Positions 37,576-48,660 of a DNA stretch of 64,000 nt are shown here, piece after piece (positions within the stretch are counted from its first letter, which is position 1; each line of letters opens with the position of its first letter). Source of the DNA: Amia ocellicauda (Eukaryota; Chordata; Actinopteri; Amiiformes; Amiidae); assembly GCF_036373705.1 (NCBI RefSeq), contig NC_089850.1:34086233-34150232 (forward strand), in the 5' to 3' direction. Position numbers and translations under genes: made by a program. The notes beneath the pieces are model-generated. The model made no database searches, was not told the DNA's origin, and saw only the letters and a list, made by a program, of their open reading frames with translations.

Positions 37576-38130
37576 TTGCAACTAACTTTTTTCCTCACTA
37601 TCCCGGTACCGTCCCAAATTGCAATTTCAATCGTCCAAAACTGAACTTGACCCGTCCCAAAATTAAAATACTTGATTTTTTGCATTTTGACATGCCGACA
37701 TGGGACTAGGTTATTTACAACACTATTTAAGTAATTTGTGTATTTCTGACATAGACAGCTGACATTACATAAACTAAATGTGTTTAGAAAAAGACAATGC
37801 ATCTTAATAAAAACAAACATCCATTACATTATTAATCATTTAATTTATTAATTGAACTCTAACTTAAACAACAATATTCCATGGAGATATTCTGCCCTGT
37901 TAAACAAGACAACACAACAATATACTAAAAATAATGTGTTTCAGTGTGTTCCCTTTCACTTTAAGACATTTCTTAAAACTCACATTTTTTAAAGTTTAGT
38001 TGCAAGTTTTTTTTAAATACTCTCGAGTTGCTACTGCGGTGTTGCCTGTTTGATCTTGTCTGTTTTGACTGACTTGTAGCGATATTGGGTATGAGAAAAG
38101 TGCGTTATAAATACAAATGATTATTGGCAA

Positions 38131-38197
<67 letters not shown>

Positions 38198-39097
38198 TAT
38201 TTTTGTAGTTGAGGAGTTAAAGAAACAGTGGCGTAGCTTGTGAGACGTACACCAGTGCAAGAAACTGGAAAGGTTGTGTACTTAGTGAGGTTTTAATGGA
38301 TCCAATGGGCAATGTCCTTGACAGACAACTTTTCAGATTACAGACTAATTCATTGAATGTTTAATTAATAAACCTGTCAGCAATACAATCCTGTTTTCTG
38401 ATTCTGTTAGTACAACTGGCCTCAGATTCCACTAGCCTGATTCCACAAATTTGGACAGTGAGGAAGACATCAAAATTGTCCATGTCGTATGCCACTAAAA
38501 AATCGAATGTTGCATATGTTTATTACAGTGTGCATTCCTTTCAGGCCAGGTAGATCACACAACCATATTCTCTTGATACTATACAGACAATTCAAAGGCC
38601 ACAGCAACTCCTGGAAAACAAACCTCAGCCTGCAGACAGGCAGGGAGAGAGTGAAAATGTCGAACATTATAATGACTTTCTTTTTTAGAATGATTATACA
38701 TTTACATAACCCAAATAATTACATAACGATGTCTAGCCAGACATCATTGTTTGAAACCTGGATGTTTGACATAGGCTACCTTAGCTTGCTTTTAATAGCC
38801 CATAGCCAAAATCTGATCATAGAAAAAATGTGGATTATTTTTAAGACTTCCTGATTTACCATTGAAACCTGCATTTCTTTCGTATTCAGTTTACAACACG
38901 TTCATTGGACTGTCCAAGAGCAGTAAGGCACAATCCTATAGTTGTATCTTCAGATCTTTCCTCTTTCAAATGTTTTTACCGTTAGCTACAGTAGCCAGGC
39001 CTGTCCATCTGTTACATCACATTAAAACCCGCTCGCATCCAGTGCGCATGTGTGAATGTGTTCTCCCGATGCGCCGCCATCCACCCAACGAACACAC
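37576..39097. other. intergenic with (ATT)n microsatellite
   Basis: No gene is recognised. An (ATT)n run occupies about 38130-38197. Small ORFs near 38.5-38.9 kb lack any family resemblance. Confidence 0.5.
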
Positions 39098-39767
39098 GCA
39101 TTCAGTTCAAGACACTGACCCTAACCTACCACTGTCTCGACCACACTGCACCAAGCTACCTTCAGACACTCACCTCTCCATACATCCCCTCCAGACCACT
39201 GCTCTCTTCTGGTGCCAGAAGACTAACCCTGCCTCCTCTTCTCTCCCCTTTCTCCAGAGCCACTCCTTCTCATCCCTGGCCCCTAAGTGGTAGAATGACC
39301 TTCCCACCGAAGTCAAAACACCAGAGTCCTTGACCTCCTTCCGGGGCTTACTCAAGACATATCTTTTCAGACAGTACTTGTAATATTAGTCCTTTTAATG
39401 CCCATTAGATAGCACTTCACAGAATTTTATCATGCTTCTTGCATTGCTAATACTTGTATTATTGATTATTTCCTCCTTGCTCCCTTTCCCATAGCCCTTG
39501 ACTGTGACCCTACATCTTGACAGCACTTAGCTTTTACTGTCCAGGATTTATGACCTCACTTAATGTACTTACCTGTGTAAATTGGAAGTTGTAAAATGTA
39601 TTATATCTTGAATTGCTTTGTTTAATGTAAATTTGAATTTGTAATGTTTGATGTCTTGTATTTAACTGTATTCTTGCACTTTGTTTGCACTTATGTTGTA
39701 AGTCGCCCTGGATAAGGGCATCAGCCAAGAAATAAAAAAATAAAAAAATAAAAAAATAAATAATAAT
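39098..39767 (+). mobile_element. L2-like retrotransposon 3' end
   Basis: The RT C-terminal phrase RIQFKTLTLTYHCLDHTAPS begins at about 39098. A 3' tail ends in GTCGCCCTGGATAAGGGCAT followed by (AATAAAA)n/(AAT)n, the standard terminus of L2-type elements. It is a 5'-truncated copy, as is usual for these elements. Confidence 0.85.
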
Positions 39768-39838
39768 AATCCTATTCTCTCGAGCTGGTATCCTTGCGGG
39801 GAAACACACTGCATATCCCGAATGGTGCTGTCGGAGTC

Positions 39839-40417
39839 ATGGTGTTAATGCTGTCTCTGGTGTTTGACGTCGCCGCTCAGAAAGCCAGGCACCAGAGCCC
39901 CGCTTCGGTCATCCGCGATATTTTCTCAGAGGAGAAGGTTGCAGGGGTTGGTAACCTGATAGACTCATATAACAGAAGGTTTCAGATTTATGCAGGACAG
40001 CTATCTATCGTTCTTATCGAGACAGTGTGCTATGACCAGAAGATAGGTTTTCAGATTAATAAAGTGTACAACTCTATGGTGAAGCATGGACACATGAACA
40101 CCAGAGCACTGAGGGGCTGGCTCAATGGAGCAGCTTTCCACATGCACCTGCTCATCCACCTGGCTAGACTGTGGAAGATCGATAAGAACCTGGCCATGGC
40201 TGCAAACACACTATATATGCACGAATTTGAGACCCTCCTGCCAAAATATAAAGAGTATATTTGTTGGCATATGGAAGTGGTAGATCACATGCCCTTTACT
40301 GTATGTGCTATATTTGAGTGCACTAGAGTATATTATCACGGATCTGTATCTGTGGAGGGTGTATTTGGTTCACACTCAGTCAGTTTTAAACATGCATGTT
40401 TTTGGCACAATTCCTAA
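39839..40417 (+). CDS. uncharacterised open reading frame, possible exon or retrocopy
   Basis: An open frame of 192 codons runs from the ATG at 39839. It can be read open further upstream to about 39780, where it meets the end of the L2 copy. It begins with a hydrophobic segment (MVLMLSLVFDVAAQ) and continues with protein-like text (SVIRDIFSEEKVAGVGNLID, GHMNTRALRGWLNGAAFHMH) rich in well-used codons. A good splice donor (ACT|GTATGT) lies at 40300/40301, so the true exon may end there and the last 39 codons may be intron. I do not recognise the family. It could be an exon of a lineage-specific gene whose 5' part lies elsewhere, or a remnant. No function is proposed. Confidence 0.45.
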   Translation: MVLMLSLVFDVAAQKARHQSPASVIRDIFSEEKVAGVGNLIDSYNRRFQIYAGQLSIVLIETVCYDQKIGFQINKVYNSMVKHGHMNTRALRGWLNGAAFHMHLLIHLARLWKIDKNLAMAANTLYMHEFETLLPKYKEYICWHMEVVDHMPFTVCAIFECTRVYYHGSVSVEGVFGSHSVSFKHACFWHNS

Positions 40418-42046
40418 CCTGTGGCTGACTACATTACATAGTTGACAACCATCCTCAGGTATCTGCAGCAAGACAATTATTTAAGGAAACCTTAGACAAT
40501 ATTGACAAATTAATTTGGCAAAATGTAAACTTCTCACTACGGTAGATTAACTGGTTGCACTTGCAGCCTACCTGTAGACAGATCTGGAGCATACAGATTT
40601 AAGAATTTTACTCTCTTTATGTCCTAAAGTAGTACTGTTTTTCTCCATAATATGAAACACTGATATATAAACCTTAAAGGCAGTTTTCTAAGACATACTG
40701 TATATTTTCATAAAGTTTAAAAGCATGATGTCCTCTCCAGCGTGATCAAAATAAAATGAACACCAATTATTTGATAACATTATCAAAATACATAATAATG
40801 TATTTACTATGAAAAACTCTTGGTAATTCACTCAATTATGCATTTCTTATACTAAAGGAGTATGATGTGGATTTAATTTTGTAAGAATTTCTAGTTTTGA
40901 TTAGCAGCTATATTGAACATCCAAATTAATTTAAACAGGCCTGTGTGTATCTTCCTTTTTGTCAGTGTCTTGAGAAGTCTATAGCAGACAGAGACACTCA
41001 GCTTTTAAAAACATCTAATTTCCCTACCCTGACACTTTCACAGAATGATGTAAACATGGCTATAATGATAACAAACCTTCCTGTTTCTGAGTCATCCACA
41101 AGGTTACCGAAGTGGTGCGGTGGAAATGTATCGGAGGGTTTGATCTACCCATTAGCTATATTGTTGATTATTCAGTAACCAATATAATCTGATAGCCTTG
41201 CATATTAATCAGTATTTAATGGATATTCATTGATTATTCCTAATTATTCCCATATACAGACTTGACCATGTTTTCTTTGGAGGTCTCCCTGAACCCTGCC
41301 ACCTGTTTCTCTATATTATTTTATTACCATTATTCAATAAACATCTTATTGATTCACCGTGGTCCTGTGCATTCCTTACACATTTCTAACAGTTTTTATA
41401 TATGAAGTGAAGAATATGTAGGAATTGATGTAAAACAATTTATGTTTCAGTAACTTTGTCTGCAGTATTATACTATATACCTAGAATGCATTGTTATAAC
41501 TTGTCTGTGTATGGGGCTTGGATATAGTCCAGAGCATGTAAAAAAGACTATATTTAAAACAGAATAAATAATTAACTGGTATTTTATATGAGGTATTTTA
41601 TATGAGTGTTGGTGTGTCACTGAGCTGTAATTCACCGGCCCTGAGGTTACACCACTGTTTCCTATACTTTCCTCATCACCCACCCTGGATGTGCACCATG
41701 TTTTACACAGGGAGTAGTGGGGGTCTGGAAGACACTCCCCAGCCAAGCAACTGAGAGTGAGCTCTATACAACCATGCAGTATGACTTCTCTTGTTTGTAA
41801 CCTCCCTGATTTTCTGATTCTTTGCTGTATTTCCACAGCGTCCTTCTCTCCCTGGGGGAGTGATAATGTGAGCCTCCAGCTGTGCAGGCAGATTTGAGAA
41901 CCACACCACCCTGGGAATGTTCCCTCTGTGTCCACTGCCCCCAGCTTTCAGCTGCACGCAAATCACAGGCAGTCTGTACTGTGCAGGACTGCAGTACTAG
42001 GAGTGAAGAGCCTGGGCACGTTTTAAGCTTTCTGTGATGCTTTTTA
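40418..42046. other. AT-rich intergenic, no gene seen
   Basis: Nothing beyond short ORFs and AT-rich sequence; no known repeat was identified. Confidence 0.5.
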
Positions 42047-42052
42047 TTTAAA

Positions 42053-42058
42053 GACTAG
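42053..42058 (-). terminator. avd: poly(A) signal of avidin-family gene
   Basis: AATAAA on the minus strand, about 90 bases beyond the stop codon of the avidin-family gene. Confidence 0.7.
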
Positions 42059-42146
42059 GACATGCAAACATGCAAATCTTGATTTAATGAGCAGAATCAC
42101 TGATGAACGTTGAATGAAGAGCTGTAGTGATGCAGATTAACTGCTT

Positions 42147-44237
42147 TCACAATGTTCTTTTTGCTGAGGGTCCTCCAGTCACCCGATGAAACACATTTTT
42201 GCCAACCCTATGACACAGAAGAGAAACAATATTGGTAATGACATGCTAGACTAGCATCTCTGCAGTCCTCTTTTCTAGAATAAATAGACAATTTGGCAGT
42301 TTTCTAAAATTTTAAAGTCCCCTTCTAAGGCCTAGACCAAATCAAAACTTGAACCTGTATGCAAATCACAATTAACCCTTTTACCCTATTCTGGTTTATT
42401 ATATTTTAAGGGGTTTCAGACATTCGCAGCAGACATGGGTCAAAATGTAAGCAGTTTGTAAACAAAAACAAAACCAAAAAAATTGAGTTCTCCACTCATG
42501 TGAAGTAGAATAAAGAACTTTTAAAGTGGGACTCTGTTTGAGAAGAGTAAATTGGAAAAGAACTGTGTTTCATCTACCCAAACAAGTGACCGGCGACTCA
42601 AAGGCCAAAGGCTGGCTAGGGGGAGCCAGAGGAGTAATGTAACTATGACACTTTGGCAGAGATCAGGAGTCCTGTCCCACCCACACTAGACAGCAGGTGT
42701 TTGAACACAAAGCCACCTCAGGGGATATATCAATGGCGCTCTGTTTAACTACAGCCTGTCCAGATTATTAAAATGTCACAGTGAACAGGGAGCCCTGTTG
42801 TTCTACGCATTGCTGTCTCACCAGGTCTGCTTCCAGTCCTCTGCTGCTGTTGCTGCTTGCCCTCTCATCAGCCACATGGTCTCCAGACGCTCAGTGCCAT
42901 CCTTCTCCATAAAGCACTGCCCAACGAAGGAGGTCACTGACTCTGCAGGAGAAAGAAGCAGCATTCAGACTGGAGGCACACACAGTGGCTTTGTATGTCT
43001 ATCATTCCCTGCTCAAAAGCAGGCAGTACAGTTTGTAATGTGCAAGATCTCCAAAATATTCAGGGACCTTTTCTCCATTTTATCACCTCACCCTTATGAA
43101 AATATGTAAAAGTATGCTTACTGTTGCCTTGTGTTCAATCCAAAATTTATAGTATGAACTGAATAGATGCATGTTTGATCATTTTTTTATAGTTTTGTTA
43201 AGTTTATTTACAAATAATCTGAAGCAAAAGGTTGAGAGATATGCAATTGAGGGAAACGCTTCAGATGGCCCTAATGAAAGGAAAATATATTCTGAAATAT
43301 ATGAACAAGAAAATATTTACATATATTGCAGAATATGAAATATATTTCAGCATATACAAAGTATTACAGATTGAATTGTAGAGAACCCCCTCCCCTCAAC
43401 ACAAACATACTACTACAGAGCAATTGAGAGTACCCAATCAACCTAAGCAGCATGTCTTCATGATTTGGAAGGAAAACGTAGCACCCAGAGAAAACTCATG
43501 TAGCCAAGAGGAGAACAAGTACACTCCACACAGGCTGACAGCCCAGGCCTTCATTGAACCTGTATATATATAGTCATATTTAATGTGACTATGGAGCGGA
43601 CACAGTTTATCAGTTCTGCTGGTGGCAGTGAAGGCATGTAGACAGGACAGGGCACAATGTTACAGCTGGCAGACCTGAAAAAATGTCCTCACCCACAAAG
43701 CTCCATTTGACCAGGAAGCCGAACACAGGCTGAAGAGTGTCCTTGTTCCATTGCTCCCAGCCGGAGACAGGAGACTCCTTGCTGACCAAATTCTCCTGGG
43801 AGGTGACAGCTGTGTAGTAGACTCCTTCGAAGAATCCATTTTTCAATGCGGTCACTGACAAGTTGGAGCCCAGTTCATTCTTCCACAGCCCCAATAAATA
43901 GCACTAGAAAGACAAAGGAACCTCAGCGGTGGTTATTGCAGTACTGTTCAGATTCAGTCCTTGAAAGTAAAAATGTAATAATTGGTCTACTGGATCAATT
44001 TAGCACTTATCTCCAGCATCCATGTGAATGTGGTTACTGTAGCTTTAGTTAACGGCATAGTTTGAACTGCGAGCTATTGACCTTTCTGGTGGAACAGAAA
44101 ACAAAAGGCACTAATGGTACCTAGACACTGAGACTCACTGCCAACCCTGGACTCATGCTCACCTTTCTTCCCAGGAGCTGAGACGTGCAGCTCTGATACA
44201 GACACAGCACACACAGGAGAACAAGCCCGGCCCGCAT
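42147..44237 (-). CDS. avd: avidin-family biotin-binding protein, intact
   Basis: Secreted protein expected to fold as the eight-stranded avidin barrel and bind biotin very tightly, usually as a tetramer. Exons (minus): 44237-44163, 43903-43693, 42942-42822 and 42207-42147; all borders are GT-AG and the frame is open for 155 residues (chicken avidin precursor 152). Residues 1-19 or so form a signal peptide (MRAGLVLLCVLCLYQS). Cys26 and Cys105 match the avidin disulfide. Biotin-contact positions, in chicken avidin numbering plus 22, are kept: N34, L36, S38, Y55, T57, V59, T60, W92, F94, S97, T99, F101, W119, W132 and N140. The avidin Ser73 position is Val95 and the avidin Leu99 position is Met121, so affinity may be altered. 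The last residues (about 144-155) extend past the barrel without family match. It is a paralogue of the pseudogene at 6.9 kb. Confidence 0.95.
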
Positions 44238-44329
44238 GGTGAGAGAAGAGATTTCCTTCAGGAGTCCAAAGGAGAGTCTTTACTGTCTGCGCTTGGCTGC
44301 AGTGTGTTCTGAATCAAGCAGAAATGCAT

Positions 44330-44336
44330 TATATAC
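44330..44336 (-). promoter_or_regulatory. avd: TATA box of avidin-family gene
   Basis: TATATAA on the minus strand, about 95 bases upstream of the ATG at 44237. The spacing mirrors the TATA box of the pseudogene copy. Confidence 0.65.
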
Positions 44337-44339
44337 CAT

Positions 44340-44734
44340 CGCAAGCCTAGATTTTGATTTCAGATATACATACATCATAGTTAATGTTTAATTTGAACTC
44401 TTTAATCTCATAAATTTGTTTTGATTATAATCAGCCTATTAATGTATGTGAACTTACTCTTAACAGCTTTCAAAAGTGTTTGTACAGATATGAGTTCCTA
44501 GGAAACCTGGACTAATATAAAAAATTATTTAAATCATTTTAATTTTTATTTACTACTACTGCTATTACCACTACCGCTACATCTCTTACTACTGCTGGCA
44601 CTGCTGCTGCAACTGTTGTAACTACAACCACTACTGCTTATCTTACTACTACTACAATGTAAAACCCAGAAGAAAAAGCTGTCTACTATGTATTGAAGAT
44701 GAACACCATAACAACTCATCCTGTCTCGCTGCTA
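44340..44734. other. upstream flank of avidin-family gene, trinucleotide-rich
   Basis: Contains a degenerate ACT/GCT trinucleotide stretch at about 44560-44660. No gene is seen. Confidence 0.45.
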
Positions 44735-45165
44735 TGTTTGTACAGACCCTGGTTCTGTCCCGGTTCTCTCCCGCCTGGACTACTGCAAATCACTCCTGGC
44801 TGGCCTGTCTGGCACTGCTACCTGCCCACTCCAGCTCATCCAGAACTCAGCTGCTCATCTGGTGTTGTCACTCACGCTACTCCATTACTCTGCTCCCTGC
44901 TTCCAGTCTCGGCTCGCATCCAGTTTAAGGCTTTAACTCTTACCTACTCTAGTCTCGACCAGACTGCACTTAGCTGCCTACAGACTCTCATCTCTCCTTA
45001 CACTCCCTCCAAACCTCTCTGGTTCTCCTGTGCCAGAAGACTCAATTTACCCCCTCTCCACTGCCCTTCCTCAGAGCTGCTCCTTTTCAACCCAAGTGTG
45101 GAACGACCTTCCCACTGAGCTCAGGACCACACAGTCCCTGACCACCTTCAAGACCTGTAGTACAG
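44735..45165 (+). mobile_element. L2-like retrotransposon RT C-terminal fragment
   Basis: Reads in shifting frames as the L2 ORF2 tail: QTLVLSRFSPAW (about 44740), STCPLQLIQNSAAHLV (about 44818) and RIQFKALTLTYSSLDQTALS (about 44915), ending before any 3' tail. It is related to the copy at 39.1 kb. Confidence 0.75.
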
Positions 45166-45177
45166 CAGCTTATTCAT

Positions 45178-45250
45178 AAGAAGAAGGAGAAAATGTACAA
45201 ACAAGAGGAGGCCATTCGACCCATCGTGCTTGTTTGGTGTCCATTAATAA
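45178..45250 (-). mobile_element. short CR1-like repeat fragment
   Basis: The text ACAAACAAGAGGAGGCCATT, followed by CGACCCATCGTGCTTGTTTG, matches the start of the longer fragment at 48130-48200. It is cut off exactly where the 868-bp tandem units begin. Confidence 0.65.
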
Positions 45251-47231
45251 CTGGCTCCCCCTGACTTCCTGTTGTGGAAAGGCAGGAGGAGAGCCTGAGA
45301 GAGGAGTTGGAGAGTGTTTTGTGTTTGAGTAGAGAGAGAAGAGTGAACTGGACTACAGCTTAGATTAACGGGACTTGAATTACAGCAACAATTCTGATCA
45401 CAGACATTGTATGGTTGCTGTTTGTCTTACTTTTAGTTATAGTTGTAGTTCAGGGACCTGCGTTAAATTTAGTCTTGAGATGAGCTAGGGTTTTATTTAT
45501 GTTTTATATATACGGAGTGGAATATTTAATTTGGATCAAAAACCTACATTTCCACCACCCTAAGCAGAAGGTGACCTTGATGCAGATCTAATTAGCTCTG
45601 TATTGCAGGTTCTGAAACCTATGTGGATTATATGCTCTGCCAAGAGGTGTTTAATTATATCAAGTTTTATTTTCCTGATACATAAAAATATGTATGATCA
45701 GCACTGAGGCTGCCTATCTAATCACAGCAATGGCAGGTTGATTAAATGTTCTCTACACTTCTATATAAGTGCTTAAGTGCACACTATCTTTCAAGTCAAG
45801 AATAACACCTAAAGGGACAATAGGTAATTGCACGTTGCAGTGGACTTCATGACGAATTTCAATGCAAAACTGCCTATAGGCCGCTGTGCGCTATCACTCA
45901 GACGACCCCTCCCTCTGCCTGCTTTAACTACCTCAGCGCACGGACATCCTGCCTCTCTTGCCATTCACTTGGGGTTTCACGAGACTTCTGTTATCATTGT
46001 TATATAGATATGTATACTGCCTTTTTGTTTATACATTTTGATGCACTGCTGGGGGGTGCATTGAGAGACTGTGAGGCAATCTACTGGGAGCAGCAGCTGA
46101 TGCATTGCTGCTTGATGACTGGCTCCCCCTGACTTCCTGTTGTGGAGAGGCAGGAGGAGAGCCTGGGAGAGGAGATGGAGAGTGCTTTGTGTTTGAGTAG
46201 AGAGAGAAGAGTGAACTGGACTACAGCTTAGATTAACGGGACTTGAATTACAGCAACAATTCTGACCACAGACATTGTATGGTTGCTGTTTGTCTTACTT
46301 TTAGTTATAGTTGTAGTTCAGGGACCTGCGTTAAATTTAGTCTTGAGATGAGCTAGGGTTTTATTTATGTTTTATATATACGGAGTGGAATATTTAATTT
46401 GGATCAAAAACCTACATTTCCACCACCCTAAGCAGAGGGTGACCTTGATGCAGATCTAATCAGCTCTGTATTGCAGGTTCTGAAACCTATGTGGATTATA
46501 TGCTCTGCCAAGAGGTGTTGAATTATATCAAGTTTTATTTTCCTGATACATAAAAATATGTATGATCAGCACTGAGGCTGCCTATCTAATCACAGCAATG
46601 GCAGGTTGATTAAATGTTCTCTACACTTCTATATAAGTGCTTAAGTGCACACTATCTTTCAAGTCAAGAATAACACCTAAAGGGACAATAGGTAATTGCA
46701 CGTTGCAGTGGACTTCATGACGAATTTCAATGCAAAACTGCCTATAGGCCGCTGTGCGCTATCACTCAGACGACCCCTCCCTCTGCCTGCTTTAACTACC
46801 TCAGCGCACGGACATCCTGCCTCTCTTGCCGTTCACTTGGGGTTTCACGAGACTTCTGTTATCATTGTTATATAGATATGTATACTGCCTTTTTGTTTAT
46901 ACATTTTGATGCACTGCTGGGGGGTGCATTGAGAGACTGTGAGGCAATCTACTGGGAGCAGCAGCTGATGCATTGCTGCTTGATGACTGGCTCCCCCTGA
47001 CTTCCTGTTGTGGAGAGGCAGGAGGAGAGGAGATGGAGAGTGTTTTGTGTTTGAGTAGAGAGAGAAGAGTGAACTGGACTACAGCTTAGATTAACGGGAC
47101 TTGAATTACAGCAACAATTCTGATCACAGACATTGTATGGTTGCTGTTTGTCTTACTTTTAGTTATAGGTGTAGTTCAGGGACCTGCGTTAAATTTAGAA
47201 TTGAGATGAGCTAGGGTTTTATTTATGTTTT
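45251..47231. repeat. 868-bp tandem duplication, about 2.3 copies
   Basis: Units start CTGGCTCCCCCTGACTTCCT at 45251, 46119 and 46987, exactly 868 bases apart. The two full copies are almost identical. The third is cut at about 47231 and has a small deletion near its start. No coding sequence is recognised in the unit. The near-identity implies a recent duplication, or an assembly artefact. Confidence 0.93.
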
Positions 47232-48119
47232 CTGTCTGTTTATTTTGATCATGGTGCACTGCATCCTCACCTCACTTTGCATCATAAACTATCTCTGTGT
47301 TTCCTAAACTCCTACCTGAGATCCCTGGCACTGGGTCCAACCCACCACAGTGCCACAACATCTATATATACAGAGTATGATTTGTGAAAAAAACGGAGGC
47401 GGGGGGGGGGGGTATGGGGGTGAGAGAGCTGGGGGCAGGTGCTGGTGGAATGTCATTGATCCGGGGGGGTGGTTGTGGTTGTGGTTGTGTTTTAAGATTG
47501 GGTTGTTTGGGTACTTCTTTCTCAGTGTTCACTAAGTTGTTTGGCCATATTTCTAATAATACATCTGGGAAACATTAAATAATATGTGTGAATCATTGAA
47601 AAAAGTATTTCCATCAAGGATAAGCATACTAAAACCTCATAACTGGCTTGCTCAGCTTGGGCTACTACATGAACAGTTCCGACTACACAACAATGAAGAC
47701 TAGCTTGAAGAAGTGCAATTTCAAATGAGAGAGAAATCATCGGGCAGTTTGTGTAAAACATTTATTTAACAATATAATCAATTTCATTGAATTCTTATTG
47801 CAAAACATATCATGCCAAACAAGCTCAATCTTTGATCTTTACAGGTAAATGTAACAGAAGCTATAGCTATGGAGAGCAAGTAAAACAAACGTTTAAAAAA
47901 TACAAACGGCCGTAAACCACAACAATTTATGTGATGTTAATGTGATGTGATGTGATTGAGTGGGCAGGTCACAGCACAGCACCACCGCAAAAACAGGCAA
48001 ATCAGATTATTTATATTTTACTGTACTGGTCTTATGTAAGATTCTAAGAGTTCTAAGAGTGAATGTACAAAGGAAAATCAGAAGTGGGGATATACTGTGT
48101 GCCCACTGTGGATAAAATA
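47232..48119. other. intergenic, no gene seen
   Basis: A G-run lies at 47400-47412 and GGTTGTGGTTGT repeats near 47470. Nothing coding is supported. Confidence 0.45.
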
Positions 48120-48660
48120 TAACACAAGAACATAAGAAAGTTTACAAACGAGAGGAGACCACTCGACCCATCGTGCTCGTTTGGTGTCCATTAACAACTA
48201 AGTGATCCAAGGATCCTATCCAGTCTATTTTTAAATGTTCCCAAATTTTCAGCATCTACCACATTGCTGGGGAATTTGTTCCAGATTGTGATGACTCTCT
48301 GTGTGAAGAAGTGTCTCTTGTTTTCCATTTTTAATGCCTTGAAGCCCAATTTCCATTTGTGTCCCCGGGTGCGTGTGTCCCTGCTGATCTGGAAAAGCTC
48401 CTCTGGTTTGATGTGGTCGATGCCTTTCATGATTTTGAAGACTTGGAACAAGTCCCCACGTAGTCTCCTCTGTTCCAGGGTGAAAAGGTTCAGTTCCTCA
48501 GTCTCTCAGTAGGACATTCCCTTCAGACCTGGAATAAGTCTGGTTACTCTCCTCTGAACTGCCTCTAGAGCAGCGATATCTTTCTTGAAGTGTGAAGACC
48601 AGAACTGTACACAGTATCCAGATGAGGTCTAACTAGTGCATTGTACAGTCTGAACATCAC
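48120..48660 (-). mobile_element. CR1/L2-like non-LTR retrotransposon RT C-terminus
   Basis: On the minus strand the phrases [50 protein letters not shown] and TFKNRLDRILGSLSC follow in order. Together they make up the thumb/C-terminal part of CR1-type ORF2 proteins. One in-frame stop after GMSY and a frameshift near the start break it. The end toward 48120 is the conserved 3' tail text. Confidence 0.8.
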
